64,000 nucleotides of DNA from Streptomyces cellulosae (GCF_000721105.1 NZ_JOEV01000025.1:124001-188000), one strand, 5' to 3'; positions 51,934 to 61,250 are shown, counted from the first letter of the stretch. Numbers and translations are program-made. The notes: generated by a model not told the origin, from the sequence alone.

Positions 51934-53619
51934 TCAGGCGTCGATGATGACCGGGATGATGAGGGGCTTGCGGCGGTGGGTGCGGAACGCCCAGTTGGCC
52001 ACGGCGCGGGCGACGAGTTGTTCGAGCTGGTGCGCGTCCCCGACACCTTCCTCGGCCGCGGTGGCCAGGGTCTTCTCGATGACGGGGATGACCGGCTCGA
52101 AAGTGGTGTCGTCGTGGACGAAGCCCCGGGCCAGGAAGTCGGGGGCCTCGGCGAGGGTGCCGGTGTCCGCGTCGACGATCGCCACCACCGTGACCACGCC
52201 TTCGGCCGCGAGGGTGAGGCGGTCCTTGAGGGACGCTTCGGTGGCGCCGCCGACTTCCATGCCGTCCACGTAGACGTTGCCCGCGGGGACCTTGCCGGTG
52301 ATGGACGCGCGTCCGTCGACGAGGTCGACGACGACACCGTCCTCGGCGATGACGACCCGGTCGGGGTCGACGCCGGTACGGATGGCGAGGTCGCCGTTGG
52401 CCCGCAGATGGCGCCATTCGCCGTGCACAGGCATGACGTTGCGGGGTTTGACGATGTTGTAGCAGTAGACGAGTTCTCCGGCACTGGCGTGTCCGGAGAC
52501 GTGCACCTTGGCGTTGCCCTTGTGGACCACGTGGGCGCCCCACCGGGTGAGCCCGTTGATCACCCGGTAGATGGCGTTCTCGTTGCCGGGGATGAGCGAG
52601 CTGGCGAGCAGGACGGTGTCGCCCTTGCCGATGCGGATCATGTGGTCGCGGTTGGCCATCCGTGACAGCGCGGCCATCGGTTCGCCCTGGGAGCCGGTGC
52701 ACACCAGGGTGATCTTGTGGTCGGGGAGCTTTTCCAGCTCCTTGGTGCTCACGACCAGACCGGACGGGACCTTCAGATAACCCAGGTCACGGGCGATGCC
52801 CATGTTGCGGACCATGGAGCGGCCCACGAAGGCGACCTTGCGGCCGTGCTGGTGGGCGGCGTCGAGGACCTGCTGGATGCGGTGCACATGGCTGGCGAAG
52901 CTGGAGACGATGACCCGGCGCGGCGCGGTGCGCATCACCTGCTCGATCGCCGGGTTCAGCTCACGCTCGGAGGTGGTGAAGCCGGGGACCTCGGCGTTGG
53001 TGGAGTCGGTGAGGAACAGGTCCACGCCCTCCTCGCCGAGGCGGGCGAAGGCGCGTAGATCGGTGATGCGATCGTCGAGCGGGAACTGGTCCATCTTGAA
53101 GTCGCCGGTGTGCAGCACCATCCCGGCGCCGGTGCGGATCGCGACCGCGAGGCCGTCCGGGATGGAGTGGTTGACCGCCACGAACTCGCAGTCGAAGGGC
53201 CCGAAGCCGCGTCGGTCGCCCTCCCGTACCCGCACCGTGCGTGGCCGGATGCCGTGTTCCTTGAGCTTGGCCTCCAGGAACGCCAGCGTCAGCTTGGAGC
53301 CCACGACGGGAATGTCGGACCGCTCGCGCAGCAGGTACGGCACGCCGCCGATGTGGTCCTCGTGACCGTGGGTGAGTACCACGGCCACGATGTCGTCCAG
53401 CCGGTCCCGGACCGAGGTGAAGTCCGGCAGGATCACGTCCACGCCGGGCTGGGTCTCCTCCGGGAACAGCACGCCGCAGTCGACGATGAGCAGCTTGCCG
53501 GCGTGTTCGAAGACGGTCATGTTGCGGCCGATCTCACCCAGGCCGCCCAGGGCGACGACCCGCAACCCTCCTGCGGGAAGGGGCGGGGCGGCTTTGAGGT
53601 CGGGGTGTGGATGACTCAT
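51934..53619 (-). CDS. Ribonuclease J
   Basis: 561 residues from the ATG at 53619, full length. Metallo-beta-lactamase core: ALGGLGEIGRNMTVFE, metal motif VLTHGHEDHIGGVPYLL, HTGDFKMDQ; beta-CASP region DSTNAEVPGFT and FASHVHRIQQV, then LVCTGSQGEPMAAL, VSGHASAGELVY and MPVHGEWRHL; a C-terminal RNase J domain follows (from about 450). 5'-to-3' exo/endoribonuclease in mRNA and rRNA processing. Not beside dapA, its usual actinobacterial partner, so it may be a second copy. Confidence 0.95.
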   Translation of the reverse strand: MSHPHPDLKAAPPLPAGGLRVVALGGLGEIGRNMTVFEHAGKLLIVDCGVLFPEETQPGVDVILPDFTSVRDRLDDIVAVVLTHGHEDHIGGVPYLLRERSDIPVVGSKLTLAFLEAKLKEHGIRPRTVRVREGDRRGFGPFDCEFVAVNHSIPDGLAVAIRTGAGMVLHTGDFKMDQFPLDDRITDLRAFARLGEEGVDLFLTDSTNAEVPGFTTSERELNPAIEQVMRTAPRRVIVSSFASHVHRIQQVLDAAHQHGRKVAFVGRSMVRNMGIARDLGYLKVPSGLVVSTKELEKLPDHKITLVCTGSQGEPMAALSRMANRDHMIRIGKGDTVLLASSLIPGNENAIYRVINGLTRWGAHVVHKGNAKVHVSGHASAGELVYCYNIVKPRNVMPVHGEWRHLRANGDLAIRTGVDPDRVVIAEDGVVVDLVDGRASITGKVPAGNVYVDGMEVGGATEASLKDRLTLAAEGVVTVVAIVDADTGTLAEAPDFLARGFVHDDTTFEPVIPVIEKTLATAAEEGVGDAHQLEQLVARAVANWAFRTHRRKPLIIPVIIDA

Positions 53620-53748
53620 ACCCTGACGGTACCCGGTCAGCGGGAAGGGATGATCCATTGCCTGCATGATCTCTTCGTCCCGACGGGCGGGGCATCCGCA
53701 GCGGGTGCCGGACGTCGAAGCCGCGCGGCCGGGTACGCCGACCCCGGC

Positions 53749-54933
53749 CTACCCCAGCGTGGCCACGAACTTCCCGAGCCGGGCGATGCCCTCGATCAGT
53801 TCGTCCGCTGACGCCGCGTAGGAGAGGCGGACATGCGTCCGCGCGGTGTGCGTGCCGAAGTCCCGCCCCGGCGTGAGGGCGACGTGGGCATCCTGAAGTG
53901 CTCGTTCGCAGAACTCCCAGGAGGTGAGTCCGGTGCTGCCGACGTCGAAGTAGACGTAGAACGCGCCGTCGGGCGGGACCGGGACGGGCAGTCCGATCCG
54001 GGCCAGACCGTCGAGGACGAGCGCGCGCCGCGCCGCGAACTCGACGCGGCGGGCCTCGCACAGGGCGAGGGACTCGGTGGTGAAGCAGGCCAGAGCGGCA
54101 TGCTGGGCGGGAGCGGACGCGCAGAGGAAGTAGTTCTGGGCCAGGCGCTCCATCGCCGACACGAGCGCCTCGGGAACGACGCACCAGCCCAGCCGCCAGC
54201 CGGTCATGCCGAAGTACTTCGAGAAACTGTTGATGACCACGGCGTCGGGGTCGTACGACAGCACGCTGCGCGGCGGCCGGCCCTTGTCGTCGTGGTCACC
54301 GAGATCGAGGTAGATCTCGTCGACGATGCGCCACGCGCCGCTCTCGCGGGCGAGCCGGCAGATCGCCGCGAGTTCGCCGGCCGGCACCGAGGTGCCCGTC
54401 GGGTTGGACGGGGTGGCGATCATGATCCCCCGCGTGCTGTCCGTCCAGTGCGACCGCACCGCCGCCTCGTCCAGCTGGAACCGGGTGCCGGCGCTGGTGG
54501 GGACGAGGGTCACCCTGGCGCCGAAGCTCTCGACGATCTGCCGGTTGCAGGGGTACGACGGGTCCGAGATGAGCACCTCGTCACCGGGATCGACGAGAGC
54601 GGCGGTGGCCAGCACCAGCGCGGCCGAGGCGCCTGCGGTCACCACGACCCGGGCCGGGTCGACCTCGACGCCGTGCTGATCCTCGTAGAACCGTGCGATC
54701 GCCTGCCGCAGCGCGGGCAGTCCGAGCGCCGCCGTGTAGGTCATGGGCCGGCCGTCCATGGCCACGCGCATCGCCTCCAGGACCGCCGGAGGAGCACCGA
54801 AGTCGGGTTCGCCGAGGCTGAGCTTGACGACATGGTGGCCCTGCGCCTCCAGGGCGGCGGCCGCCTTGCCGAACTCCATGGCGTAGAAGGGGGCGACGGC
54901 CTGGGCTCGCTGCGAGATCCGTACGGTGCTCAT
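53749..54933 (-). CDS. Class I/II PLP aminotransferase (aspartate-aminotransferase family)
   Basis: 394 residues from the ATG at 54933 (AGGAGG upstream). Fold type I motifs: VKLSLGEPDFGAPPAVLEAM, TYTAALGLPALRQAIARFY, TAGASAALVLATAALVDPGDEV, IATPSNPTGTSVP, and NSFSKYFGMTGWRLGW with the PLP Lys. The in-frame extension to 55038 contains an Asp-His repeat and is probably untranslated. Substrate unassigned; could be aromatic, branched-chain or aspartate type. Confidence 0.9.
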   Translation of the reverse strand: MSTVRISQRAQAVAPFYAMEFGKAAAALEAQGHHVVKLSLGEPDFGAPPAVLEAMRVAMDGRPMTYTAALGLPALRQAIARFYEDQHGVEVDPARVVVTAGASAALVLATAALVDPGDEVLISDPSYPCNRQIVESFGARVTLVPTSAGTRFQLDEAAVRSHWTDSTRGIMIATPSNPTGTSVPAGELAAICRLARESGAWRIVDEIYLDLGDHDDKGRPPRSVLSYDPDAVVINSFSKYFGMTGWRLGWCVVPEALVSAMERLAQNYFLCASAPAQHAALACFTTESLALCEARRVEFAARRALVLDGLARIGLPVPVPPDGAFYVYFDVGSTGLTSWEFCERALQDAHVALTPGRDFGTHTARTHVRLSYAASADELIEGIARLGKFVATLG

Positions 54934-55193
54934 GCCGTGGCCTCCTGATCGATCGTGGTCGTGGTCGTGGTCGCTGTCGGCGGTCACGCGCGGTACGGGA
55001 CTAGCCTCGGGCATCTCGGCGTCGGAGTTCTGGGGCATGGCGCTTCCTGGTTGGTGATCAGGGGACTGCTACCCTCCGTGACCGGCGTTGATGCGGCCTG
55101 GCCGTCAGGCTCCTCGCGGAGTTGTCGCGCAGTGCCGCGAGCCTACGAAAAGCCTTCGACGGATCGGTCCACGGGCGGCGATGATCCGCACTC

Positions 55194-55904
55194 GTGACGA
55201 CACAGAAGCAGTTCCTGGTCCGGGCCGCCGCCCGCAACAACGCCGAGTGGTGTGCGGCGATGAGCCGGTCGCACGGGGTGGCGGGTGCGTTCGGGGGACA
55301 GGCCTGGGCCGCGCCCGTCCGTACGCCGCCGTACTACCCCGACGCGGTGACGCTCGTACCGGGTGCCGAACCGGATTCGCTGGTGGCCCGGATCGACACC
55401 GCCGCGCCCGGCGCCTCGGTCAAGGACAGCTTCGCCGACCTCGACCTGACCGAGGCCGGCTTCAGGGTGCTGTTCGAGGCGCGGTGGATCCACCGTCCGG
55501 CGGGTGCGCCGGTGCCCGCGTCCGAGCTTTCCTGGGACGTGGTGGGCGACCGGGACGCGCTGCGCGGCTGGGCGTTCGCCTGGGACGACGGGCGCGGTGA
55601 CGCGGACCTCTTCCGGCCCGAACTGCTCGCCGACCCCGGCACGTTCCTCCTCGCCGGACTGTCCGACGACGGCCGGGTGGTCGCCGGAGCGGTGGCGAGC
55701 CGCAGTGACCAGGTGGTCGGCGTCTCCAACGTCTTCGCCCGGGACGGTGGCCCCGACACGGCCTGGCCGGTCGTGCTCGGGGCGGTGCACCGGCTGTTCC
55801 CCGCCCTGCCGGTGGTCGGCTACGAGCACGGCACCGACCTGGCGACCGCCGTCCGGCACGGCTTCGAGACCGTCGGTGCGTTGCGGGTGTGGGTGCAGAG
55901 GTAG
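55194..55904 (+). CDS. Conserved actinobacterial protein, GNAT-like C-terminal half
   Basis: 236 residues from a GTG at 55194. The N-terminal pattern NNAEWCAAMSRSHG ... WAAPVRTPPYYPDAVTL is shared by a family of uncharacterised actinobacterial proteins. The second half (FLLAGLSDDGRVVAGAVASRS, VVGVSNVFAR, VVGYEHGTDLATAVRHGFETVGALRVWV) looks like an acetyltransferase tail with the usual end motif, but the acetyl-CoA loop is not clear. Function unknown. Confidence 0.75.
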   Translation: MTTQKQFLVRAAARNNAEWCAAMSRSHGVAGAFGGQAWAAPVRTPPYYPDAVTLVPGAEPDSLVARIDTAAPGASVKDSFADLDLTEAGFRVLFEARWIHRPAGAPVPASELSWDVVGDRDALRGWAFAWDDGRGDADLFRPELLADPGTFLLAGLSDDGRVVAGAVASRSDQVVGVSNVFARDGGPDTAWPVVLGAVHRLFPALPVVGYEHGTDLATAVRHGFETVGALRVWVQR

Positions 55905-56118
55905 GCGTGCCGGTCGCGCGGTGCCGACAGGCGGGTGTGCCGCCACGTGGTGGGCCGACGGGGCGCGGGTCATCAGGCAGGTCTCCCGGCTGGGGCCCGC
56001 CTGTCTGGACGAACTTCACCTGGTTCGCCTCGGCCGGGCTGGTGGCGGCCGGGTAGTCATCGGCCCCTGCCCTGACCGTCGGCCTGCTGCTCGCGGTCGC
56101 GACGGGGGCGGCAGGAAA

Positions 56119-56409
56119 AACGGTCGGCGCGGGAAACAGGCGGTCGGAGCTAGAAATGGTGGTCGGAGCAGGAAACGGTGGTCGGAGTAGGAATGGCGGC
56201 GGCGCCCAAGACGGCGCTCGGCGCGGAAGAGTAGGGCTCACCGCGGGAAACAGTTGGTCGGAGCAAGACACGGTGGTCGGAGCAAGAAATGGCGAGGGCG
56301 CGCAAAGGAGCGCTCAGCGCAGGAGTAGCGGTCGGTGCGGAGGCAGCGCTCGCCGCTGGAGCACCGGTCAGTGCGTATGGCAGCGCTCGCCGCAGGAACA
56401 GCGGTCGGA
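56119..56409. repeat. Degenerate tandem array, about 19-bp purine-rich unit
   Basis: Units such as GGCGGTCGGAGCTAGAAAT, GGTGGTCGGAGCAGGAAAC, GTTGGTCGGAGCAAGACAC and GGTGGTCGGAGCAAGAAAT recur in one orientation, later grading into longer units built on GGTCGGTGCGG...CAGCGCTCGCCGC. It lies between the GTG gene ending at 55904 and a convergent hydrolase. Frames through it are not convincing as protein. The part from 55905 to 56118 shows nothing. Confidence 0.72.
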
Positions 56410-56431
56410 CACCCTCCCGGGGTCCGACCGC
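56401..56431 (-). terminator. Hairpin terminator of the hydrolase gene
   Basis: GCGGTCGGAC (56401-56410) is the exact inverse of GTCCGACCGC (56422-56431) with an 11-nt loop, 17 bp after the minus-strand stop at 56448. Its outer arm merges with the last unit of the repeat array, which may therefore have grown from terminator sequence. Confidence 0.7.
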
Positions 56432-56447
56432 ATCGCCCGTCTCCGCG

Positions 56448-57164
56448 TCAGGCCGTCGCGCGCACCGCGTCACGGATCAGGTCGGCGACCACCTTGGGCT
56501 GGGACACCGCCACGGCGTGGGAGGCGCCCTCCACCTCGACGATCGTGGCCCCGGCCCGCTTCGCGCCGAAGCGTTCCACCTCCGGGTTGATCGCCTGGTC
56601 GGCGGTGGCCACCAGGGCCCAGGACGGCTTGGTCCGCCACGCGGCGGCCGCCGCGGTCTCCTCGAACGCCGAGGCGGCCAGCGGGCGTTGGGCGGCGGCC
56701 AGCACCTTGGTGACGGGAGCGGGGACGTCCGCGGCGAAGATCTCCGGGAAGGCCTCGGCCTTGATGCTGACCTCGACCGCGGGCTCCGCGCCCTCGACCG
56801 GGTACGTCCACTCCTTCAGGTTGCTGACGAGCGGAGAGAGCGGGAAGCGTCCCTGCAACTCGCCGAGGCTCTCGCCCTCTTCGAGGACGTAGGCGGCGAC
56901 ATAGACCAGGCCGACCACGTTCTCCGTGGTGCCGGCCACGGTGATGAGCGCGCCACCGTAGGAGTGGCCGACGAGGACGACCGGGCCCTCGATCTGCGAG
57001 GCCACGGAGGCGATGTACGCGGCGTCGGAGGCCAGTCCGCGCAGGGGGTTGGCAGGCGCGACCACGGGGATGCCGTGGTTCTGCAGCTCCGCGATGACGC
57101 CGGACCAACTGCCGGCGTCCGCGAACGCGCCGTGCACGAGGAGGACGGTGGGGGTGGTGGACAT
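56448..57164 (-). CDS. Alpha/beta hydrolase (EstC/salicylate-esterase-like)
   Basis: 238 residues from the ATG at 57164 (AAGGAGAA upstream). VLLVHGAFADAGSWSGVIAEL start, nucleophile VLVGHSYGGALI (Ser), Asp in LVATADQAINPEVE and His in VEGASHAVAVSQP. The fold matches the small serine esterase/lyase group common in streptomycetes next to regulators. It is followed upstream by another esterase gene 35 bp away, likely one transcript from 58.1 kb. Confidence 0.87.
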   Translation of the reverse strand: MSTTPTVLLVHGAFADAGSWSGVIAELQNHGIPVVAPANPLRGLASDAAYIASVASQIEGPVVLVGHSYGGALITVAGTTENVVGLVYVAAYVLEEGESLGELQGRFPLSPLVSNLKEWTYPVEGAEPAVEVSIKAEAFPEIFAADVPAPVTKVLAAAQRPLAASAFEETAAAAAWRTKPSWALVATADQAINPEVERFGAKRAGATIVEVEGASHAVAVSQPKVVADLIRDAVRATA

Positions 57165-57199
57165 GCGGGGTTCTCCTTCAGGGAGTATCGGAAGGGCTC

Positions 57200-58087
57200 T
57201 CAGCCGGCGTGCAGGGCGGTGCGCAGCGTGCCGACGGCGAGCGTGATCGCGGCCTCGGCGGCGTGCGTCTCCCGCAGGGCGTTGAGCATCACGAAGTCGT
57301 GGATGATGCCCTGGTAGGTGATGACGAGGGCCGGGGGCAGGCCGGTGAGCTGTTCGGTGGTGGCGCGCAGGGGGGATGCGGTGATCTGGGCGCGTTCGGC
57401 CTCGTCGGTCGTGTACTGGTCCCAGAACCACTGCATGCCGTCGCGGCGCAGGAAGTAGCCTTCGGCGAACTGGTGGTACGAACCGGTGTCGAAGTGCGCG
57501 TCGGTCACCGGGTAGAACAGGACCTGCTGGACCAGGGGGACGTCACCGCGCTCCTTGGCCATCAGGGTCAGGGCGGCGGTCATGTTGCCGCCGACGGAGT
57601 CACCGGCGACCGCCAGGCGGGAGGCGTCCAGGTCCTTGGACGCGCCGTCGGTGACGATCCACCGGGCGACCGCGTAGTTCTGCTCGATGGCGACCGGGTA
57701 GCGGGCCTCGGGCGAGAGGTCGTATTCCGGGAAGACCACGGCGGCGTGGGCGCCGACGGCGAGTTCGCGGACCAGGCGGTCGTGGGTGTGGGCGTTGCCG
57801 AAGACCCAGCCGGCGCCGTGGATGTAGAGGACGACCGGCAGGGTCCCGGTCGCTCCGGCGGGCTTGACGATGCGGGCTCGGACGCTGCCGGTCGGCCCGC
57901 CGGAGACGGTGATCCACTCCTCGTCGACGGCCGGCTTCTCGATCTCGCCGGACTGCACCTCGTCGACCGCCTTGCGGCCCTCGGCGGGCGACAGCTCGAA
58001 GAGGTAGGGCGGGTTGTCGGTCGCGGCGGCGAACGCGGCGGCCGCCGGCTCCAGGACCGGCTGAACCGGCTCGGCGACGTCGGACAT
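57200..58087 (-). CDS. HSL-type alpha/beta hydrolase with an internal deletion
   Basis: 295 residues from the ATG at 58087 (AGGAG seven bases upstream). HSL motifs: VVLYIHGAGWVFGN (oxyanion hole) and VAGDSVGGNMTAALTLM (Ser). After GLPPALVIT the sequence jumps straight to YQGIIHDFVMLNAL; the homologue at 61432 has 28 more residues here, containing EADVLRDEGEAYA with the catalytic Asp. The frame stays open, so a shortened protein can be made, but the triad is incomplete. First gene before the esterase at 56448. Confidence 0.82.
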   Translation of the reverse strand: MSDVAEPVQPVLEPAAAAFAAATDNPPYLFELSPAEGRKAVDEVQSGEIEKPAVDEEWITVSGGPTGSVRARIVKPAGATGTLPVVLYIHGAGWVFGNAHTHDRLVRELAVGAHAAVVFPEYDLSPEARYPVAIEQNYAVARWIVTDGASKDLDASRLAVAGDSVGGNMTAALTLMAKERGDVPLVQQVLFYPVTDAHFDTGSYHQFAEGYFLRRDGMQWFWDQYTTDEAERAQITASPLRATTEQLTGLPPALVITYQGIIHDFVMLNALRETHAAEAAITLAVGTLRTALHAG

Positions 58088-58421
58088 GTGTGTCTCCTGA
58101 GTGTCATGCGGGGCGCCGGTGTCTCCGGCGGAGCGGCCCGGGGCAGCCAAGGAGGCTGCGGGACCGTCGAGCGCCACACTAGAACCGCGGACGCGGTGCG
58201 GAACGACCGTCAGCGCACCGGCACTTACCTCACAGCGCATGGAAGCCAGGCCCCACCCGGTACCGGCTCGGATCCCGCACCCGGTACCGGTACGGATCCG
58301 ACCGCGCTCCCGGTTCTGGTCTACTGGGCGGACGACGCGGGAGCGGTACGCACGCGGCGGTGGGGCAAGGGCGGGGTGACGAGCACATGAGCGGTGGGGT
58401 GGGGCCGGGGGTGGGTCTGCC
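58088..58421. other. Divergent intergenic region, no gene recognised
   Basis: 334 bp between the esterase start and the LuxR-type fragment. Short direct repeats (ACCCGGTACCGG, and CCGGTACCGG nearby at 58255-58290) are visible; no clear promoter box. Confidence 0.35.
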
Positions 58422-58842
58422 GTGTCGGTTCCGGCGGGACGGGAGCCGCAGTTCACGGTCCTCGCGGCGGCTCTCGCGGGCATCAGGCCCACCGGTCGGA
58501 CCGTCGTCCTGCGGGGCGACCCCGGCATGGGGAAGACCGCGCTCCTCCGGGCGGCCGAGGCGGCGGCCCGCCACGCCGGACTGCGCGTCCTGCGGATGAC
58601 CGGCGCCGAGGCGGAGACGGGACTTGCCTTCGCCGCCCTCCATCAGGTGCTGTGGCCACTTCTCGACGACAGCCACGTTCTCCCGCCCGCACAACGGGCC
58701 GCCCTGGAAAGCGCGTTGGGCGTCCGTGACGGCACACCGCCCGAGGGGTTCGCGGTGGCCGGTGCCGCCCTCGACCTGCTCGCCCGCGCCGCCGCCCGTC
58801 GCCCCGTCGTCGTCCTCCTGGACGATCTCCAGTGGGCCGACC
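58422..58842 (+). pseudogene. LAL-type LuxR regulator, N-terminal ATPase fragment (plus strand)
   Basis: From a GTG at 58422: GREPQFTVLAAALAGIRPTG, Walker A LRGDPGMGKTALLRAAEA, Walker B PVVVLLDDLQWAD. This is the first 140 or so residues of the roughly 900-residue LAL regulators. Right after the DLQWAD motif the sequence becomes the antisense of another LAL fragment and a stop follows. No tetratricopeptide or LuxR HTH portion exists. Confidence 0.75.
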
Positions 58843-59215
58843 GGGTCGAGGGCCCGTTCGAGGGCGAGCCGCTGCCGGCCGGACAGCGCGCGTGAGTTCT
58901 TCCGCAGCGGGCGCAGTACGTGGTGCAGCGCCCCGAAGGCGATACCGACCTCCGACTCACCGCCCTCCGCGCGCAGCACGGTGAAGCCGTCGCGGGCGGC
59001 GCGTGCGGCGGTCCAGTCGAGCAACGCGGTCTTCCCGATGCCGGCGTCGCCCCGCAGCACGGTCGCCGAGCCGCCGGCACCGGACCGCGCGCTCTCCAAG
59101 GCCCGCTCCAGCTCCGCGCGTTCGCGTCGGCGCCCCACGAGCGGTGTCGCGTCCGGACGTCCCCGATGGCTTCCCCCACGGTGCTCTCTTCCCTCCAACG
59201 GCCCGTGCCAGAACG
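58843..59215 (-). pseudogene. LAL-type LuxR regulator, N-terminal ATPase fragment (minus strand)
   Basis: Minus-strand translation: TPLVGRRRERAELERALESA, Walker A VLRGDAGIGKTALLDWTAARAARDG, then EVGIAFGALHHVLRPL and SGRQRLALERALDP, where it meets the end of the plus-strand fragment. No start codon with a ribosome binding site is evident. The two N-terminal halves face each other exactly at about 58842. Confidence 0.7.
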
Positions 59216-59502
59216 GGTAGTACGAGAGCCCCACCTCGTCACCGCGATGGGCAGCCGCGTCCTGTGGCGTCGTCTCATCCCCGCGCCGACTGGTCGCGGC
59301 GTGCCTGCCCGCACCACCATGACACCGACCCGTTGCCTGACCGTGCACGGTCCTTGCCTCTCGCCGCAGAGATCCACGTACCGCCTCCCACCAGCGACGC
59401 GACCACCGCACGCTGAACCCAGGGGGCCCGCCCGTCGAGCGCGGGCCCTCGCCGCCGCGACCGTCCCGGCAACCGAATCCACCGCGCCGACCAGGGGGCC
59501 GA

Positions 59503-60405
59503 ATGCGCCTGACGATGCCCGCACCCGCCGATACCGCCCACCCGGGGGACACCCGCACCCTCGGGTTCCTCCGGGTGACCACGCATCGCGGAGCGGCACG
59601 GCCCATCGTCCACACCCCCGAGGCCGCCACCCGCCCGTACCTGCTCCTCGGCCTGCACACCACCGGCCGGGCGGCGCTCGACCGGCGGGGGACCACCGAG
59701 GTCTGCCGCCCCGACGACCTCTTCCTCTGCGACGGAGCCGAGCCCTTCGCCCTGCACCAGTCGGAGGACTTCGTCCTGCACCTCGTACGGATCCCGCGGC
59801 ACGCGCTCGCGCTCACCGACCGGCAGGTGCGGGCCCTGACGGTCCGGCCGCCGTTCGCCGACGGCCCCGTCGCGCCGCTGCTCGGCGGCCTCCTGCGGCA
59901 ACTCGCCGCCGCCCCCCACCAGCCGTCGGCCACGGCACTGCGACTCAGCGGCAGTATCGCCGAGTTGATCGCCCTGCTGGCCGCCGCGGAGGACCTGGGT
60001 CCCGGGCCGAAGGACCATGGCCGGGAACATGGCCGGGAGCGTGAGGCACTGGTGCGGCGGCTGCGCGCGCACATCGACGCGCACCTGTGGGACCGGAACC
60101 TGACGCCCGCGAGCGTCGCCGCGGCCCAGCACATCTCCCTGCGCTACCTGCACCGGCTCTTCGAGGACCAGGGCAGCACGGTCGGCCGGTGGATCCAGCA
60201 CCGCCGGCTGGAGGAGGCACGACGGGAACTGGCCAGGCCCGGACGCGGGGACATCACGGTGGCGGCGGTCGCCAGACGCTGGGGCTTCGCCAGCGCCTCG
60301 CACTTCAGCCGCAGCTTCCGGGCGGCGTACGGCATCGCACCGAGCGACTGGCGGGACGGCCGGACCCGGCCGCCAGGACAGACGGCCGGGAGCCTCGACG
60401 TCTGA
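59503..60405 (+). CDS. AraC/XylS-family regulator
   Basis: 300 residues. An AraC_binding_2-type sensor domain (YLLLGLHTTGRAALDRRGTTEVCRPDDLFLCDGAEPFAL) and a C-terminal HTH pair: LTPASVAAAQHISLRYLHRLFEDQGSTVGRWIQHRRLEEARREL and ITVAAVARRWGFASASHFSRSFRAAYGIAPSDWR. Appears complete. Convergent with an AraC fragment whose frame continues antisense through it. The 287 bp upstream show no gene. Confidence 0.87.
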   Translation: MRLTMPAPADTAHPGDTRTLGFLRVTTHRGAARPIVHTPEAATRPYLLLGLHTTGRAALDRRGTTEVCRPDDLFLCDGAEPFALHQSEDFVLHLVRIPRHALALTDRQVRALTVRPPFADGPVAPLLGGLLRQLAAAPHQPSATALRLSGSIAELIALLAAAEDLGPGPKDHGREHGREREALVRRLRAHIDAHLWDRNLTPASVAAAQHISLRYLHRLFEDQGSTVGRWIQHRRLEEARRELARPGRGDITVAAVARRWGFASASHFSRSFRAAYGIAPSDWRDGRTRPPGQTAGSLDV

Positions 60406-61250
60406 CCGGTCGGCCGGCTCTTCGGCGGCGGCGACCGCCAGCCGGCGCCACTGCTGCGGCGCACACCCGTGGACTGCCTTGAAGGCCCGGCTGAAGTGCG
60501 CCGTGCTGCGGAAGCCCCAGCGGGCCGCCACCACCGAGAGGGACGGGCCGATGCGCCCCCGCCGGGCGAGCTCCCGGGCGCACTGCTCGATCCGCAGGCG
60601 TTGGATCAACCTGCCCACCGTGACCTGCTCGGCTTCGAAGAGGCGGTGCAGATAGCGGACCGAGATGAGGTGCGCCCGGGCGATGCGCTCCGCGGACAGG
60701 CCGGGGTCGCCGAGATTCCGGTCGATGTACCGGCGGATCGTCACGACCAGCCGATGGCGGCCCGTCTCCGGCGGCCCGTCCGCGTCCTCGGCGAGCTCCT
60801 CGGCGATCGCGGCCACCAGATCGGTGACGATCCCGCCGAACCGCTCACCGACCGCGGCGGGTATCCGTGGCGCCGACTCGTCCAGGTGCCGCAGCAGGGG
60901 CGCCAAGACCGTGCCGGCCCCCGCCGAGGGGACGACGGCGCGGGCGGTGACGTGGTGCAGGGTCGCCGCGGGAACGTGCAGCGCGTGGACGGGCAGCCGG
61001 AAGAAGAGCATCCGGGCAGGTCCGCGCGGTGCGGCACCCCTCACCTCTCGATCTTGCTGCTCCTGCTGGGACTGCTGCCCCTTCTGGGCCAGTTGGTCCT
61101 GCTCGACCTGCTGTTGTTCGACGGAGAACGGCCGACGCAGGTCGACCAGGGCCAACTGTCCGCTGCCCACACGGGTAGCACGGCCGTCCTGGGCGAGGCG
61201 CACGGCCGCGTTCGACGCGCGGGCGGAAGAAGGGCCCGGTCGGCGCCGAA
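60406..61250 (-). pseudogene. AraC/XylS-family regulator, truncated, with Gln-rich insertion
   Basis: On the minus strand: AVRLAQDGRATRVGSGQLALVDLRRPFSV (sensor domain), a Gln-rich stretch (61044-61120), MLFFRLPVHALHVPAATLHHVTAR, then a full C-terminal HTH (RIARAHLISVRYLHRLFEAE, ARWGFRSTAHFSRAFKAVHG). The first 50 or so residues of the sensor domain are missing. There is no stop after the HTH: the frame runs on antisense into the convergent araC gene. The insertion sits where AraC_binding_2 proteins have only a short loop. Confidence 0.65.

Noticed and set aside
54934..55038. Asp-His repeat as an N-terminal extension of the aminotransferase
   Set aside because: AGGAGG directly before the ATG at 54933 and the normal family start argue for the shorter protein; the repeat is a GTC/GAC-rich DNA tract.
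56119..56409. Possible CRISPR array
   Set aside because: Units are contiguous and variable, with no unique spacers of constant length and no cas genes nearby.
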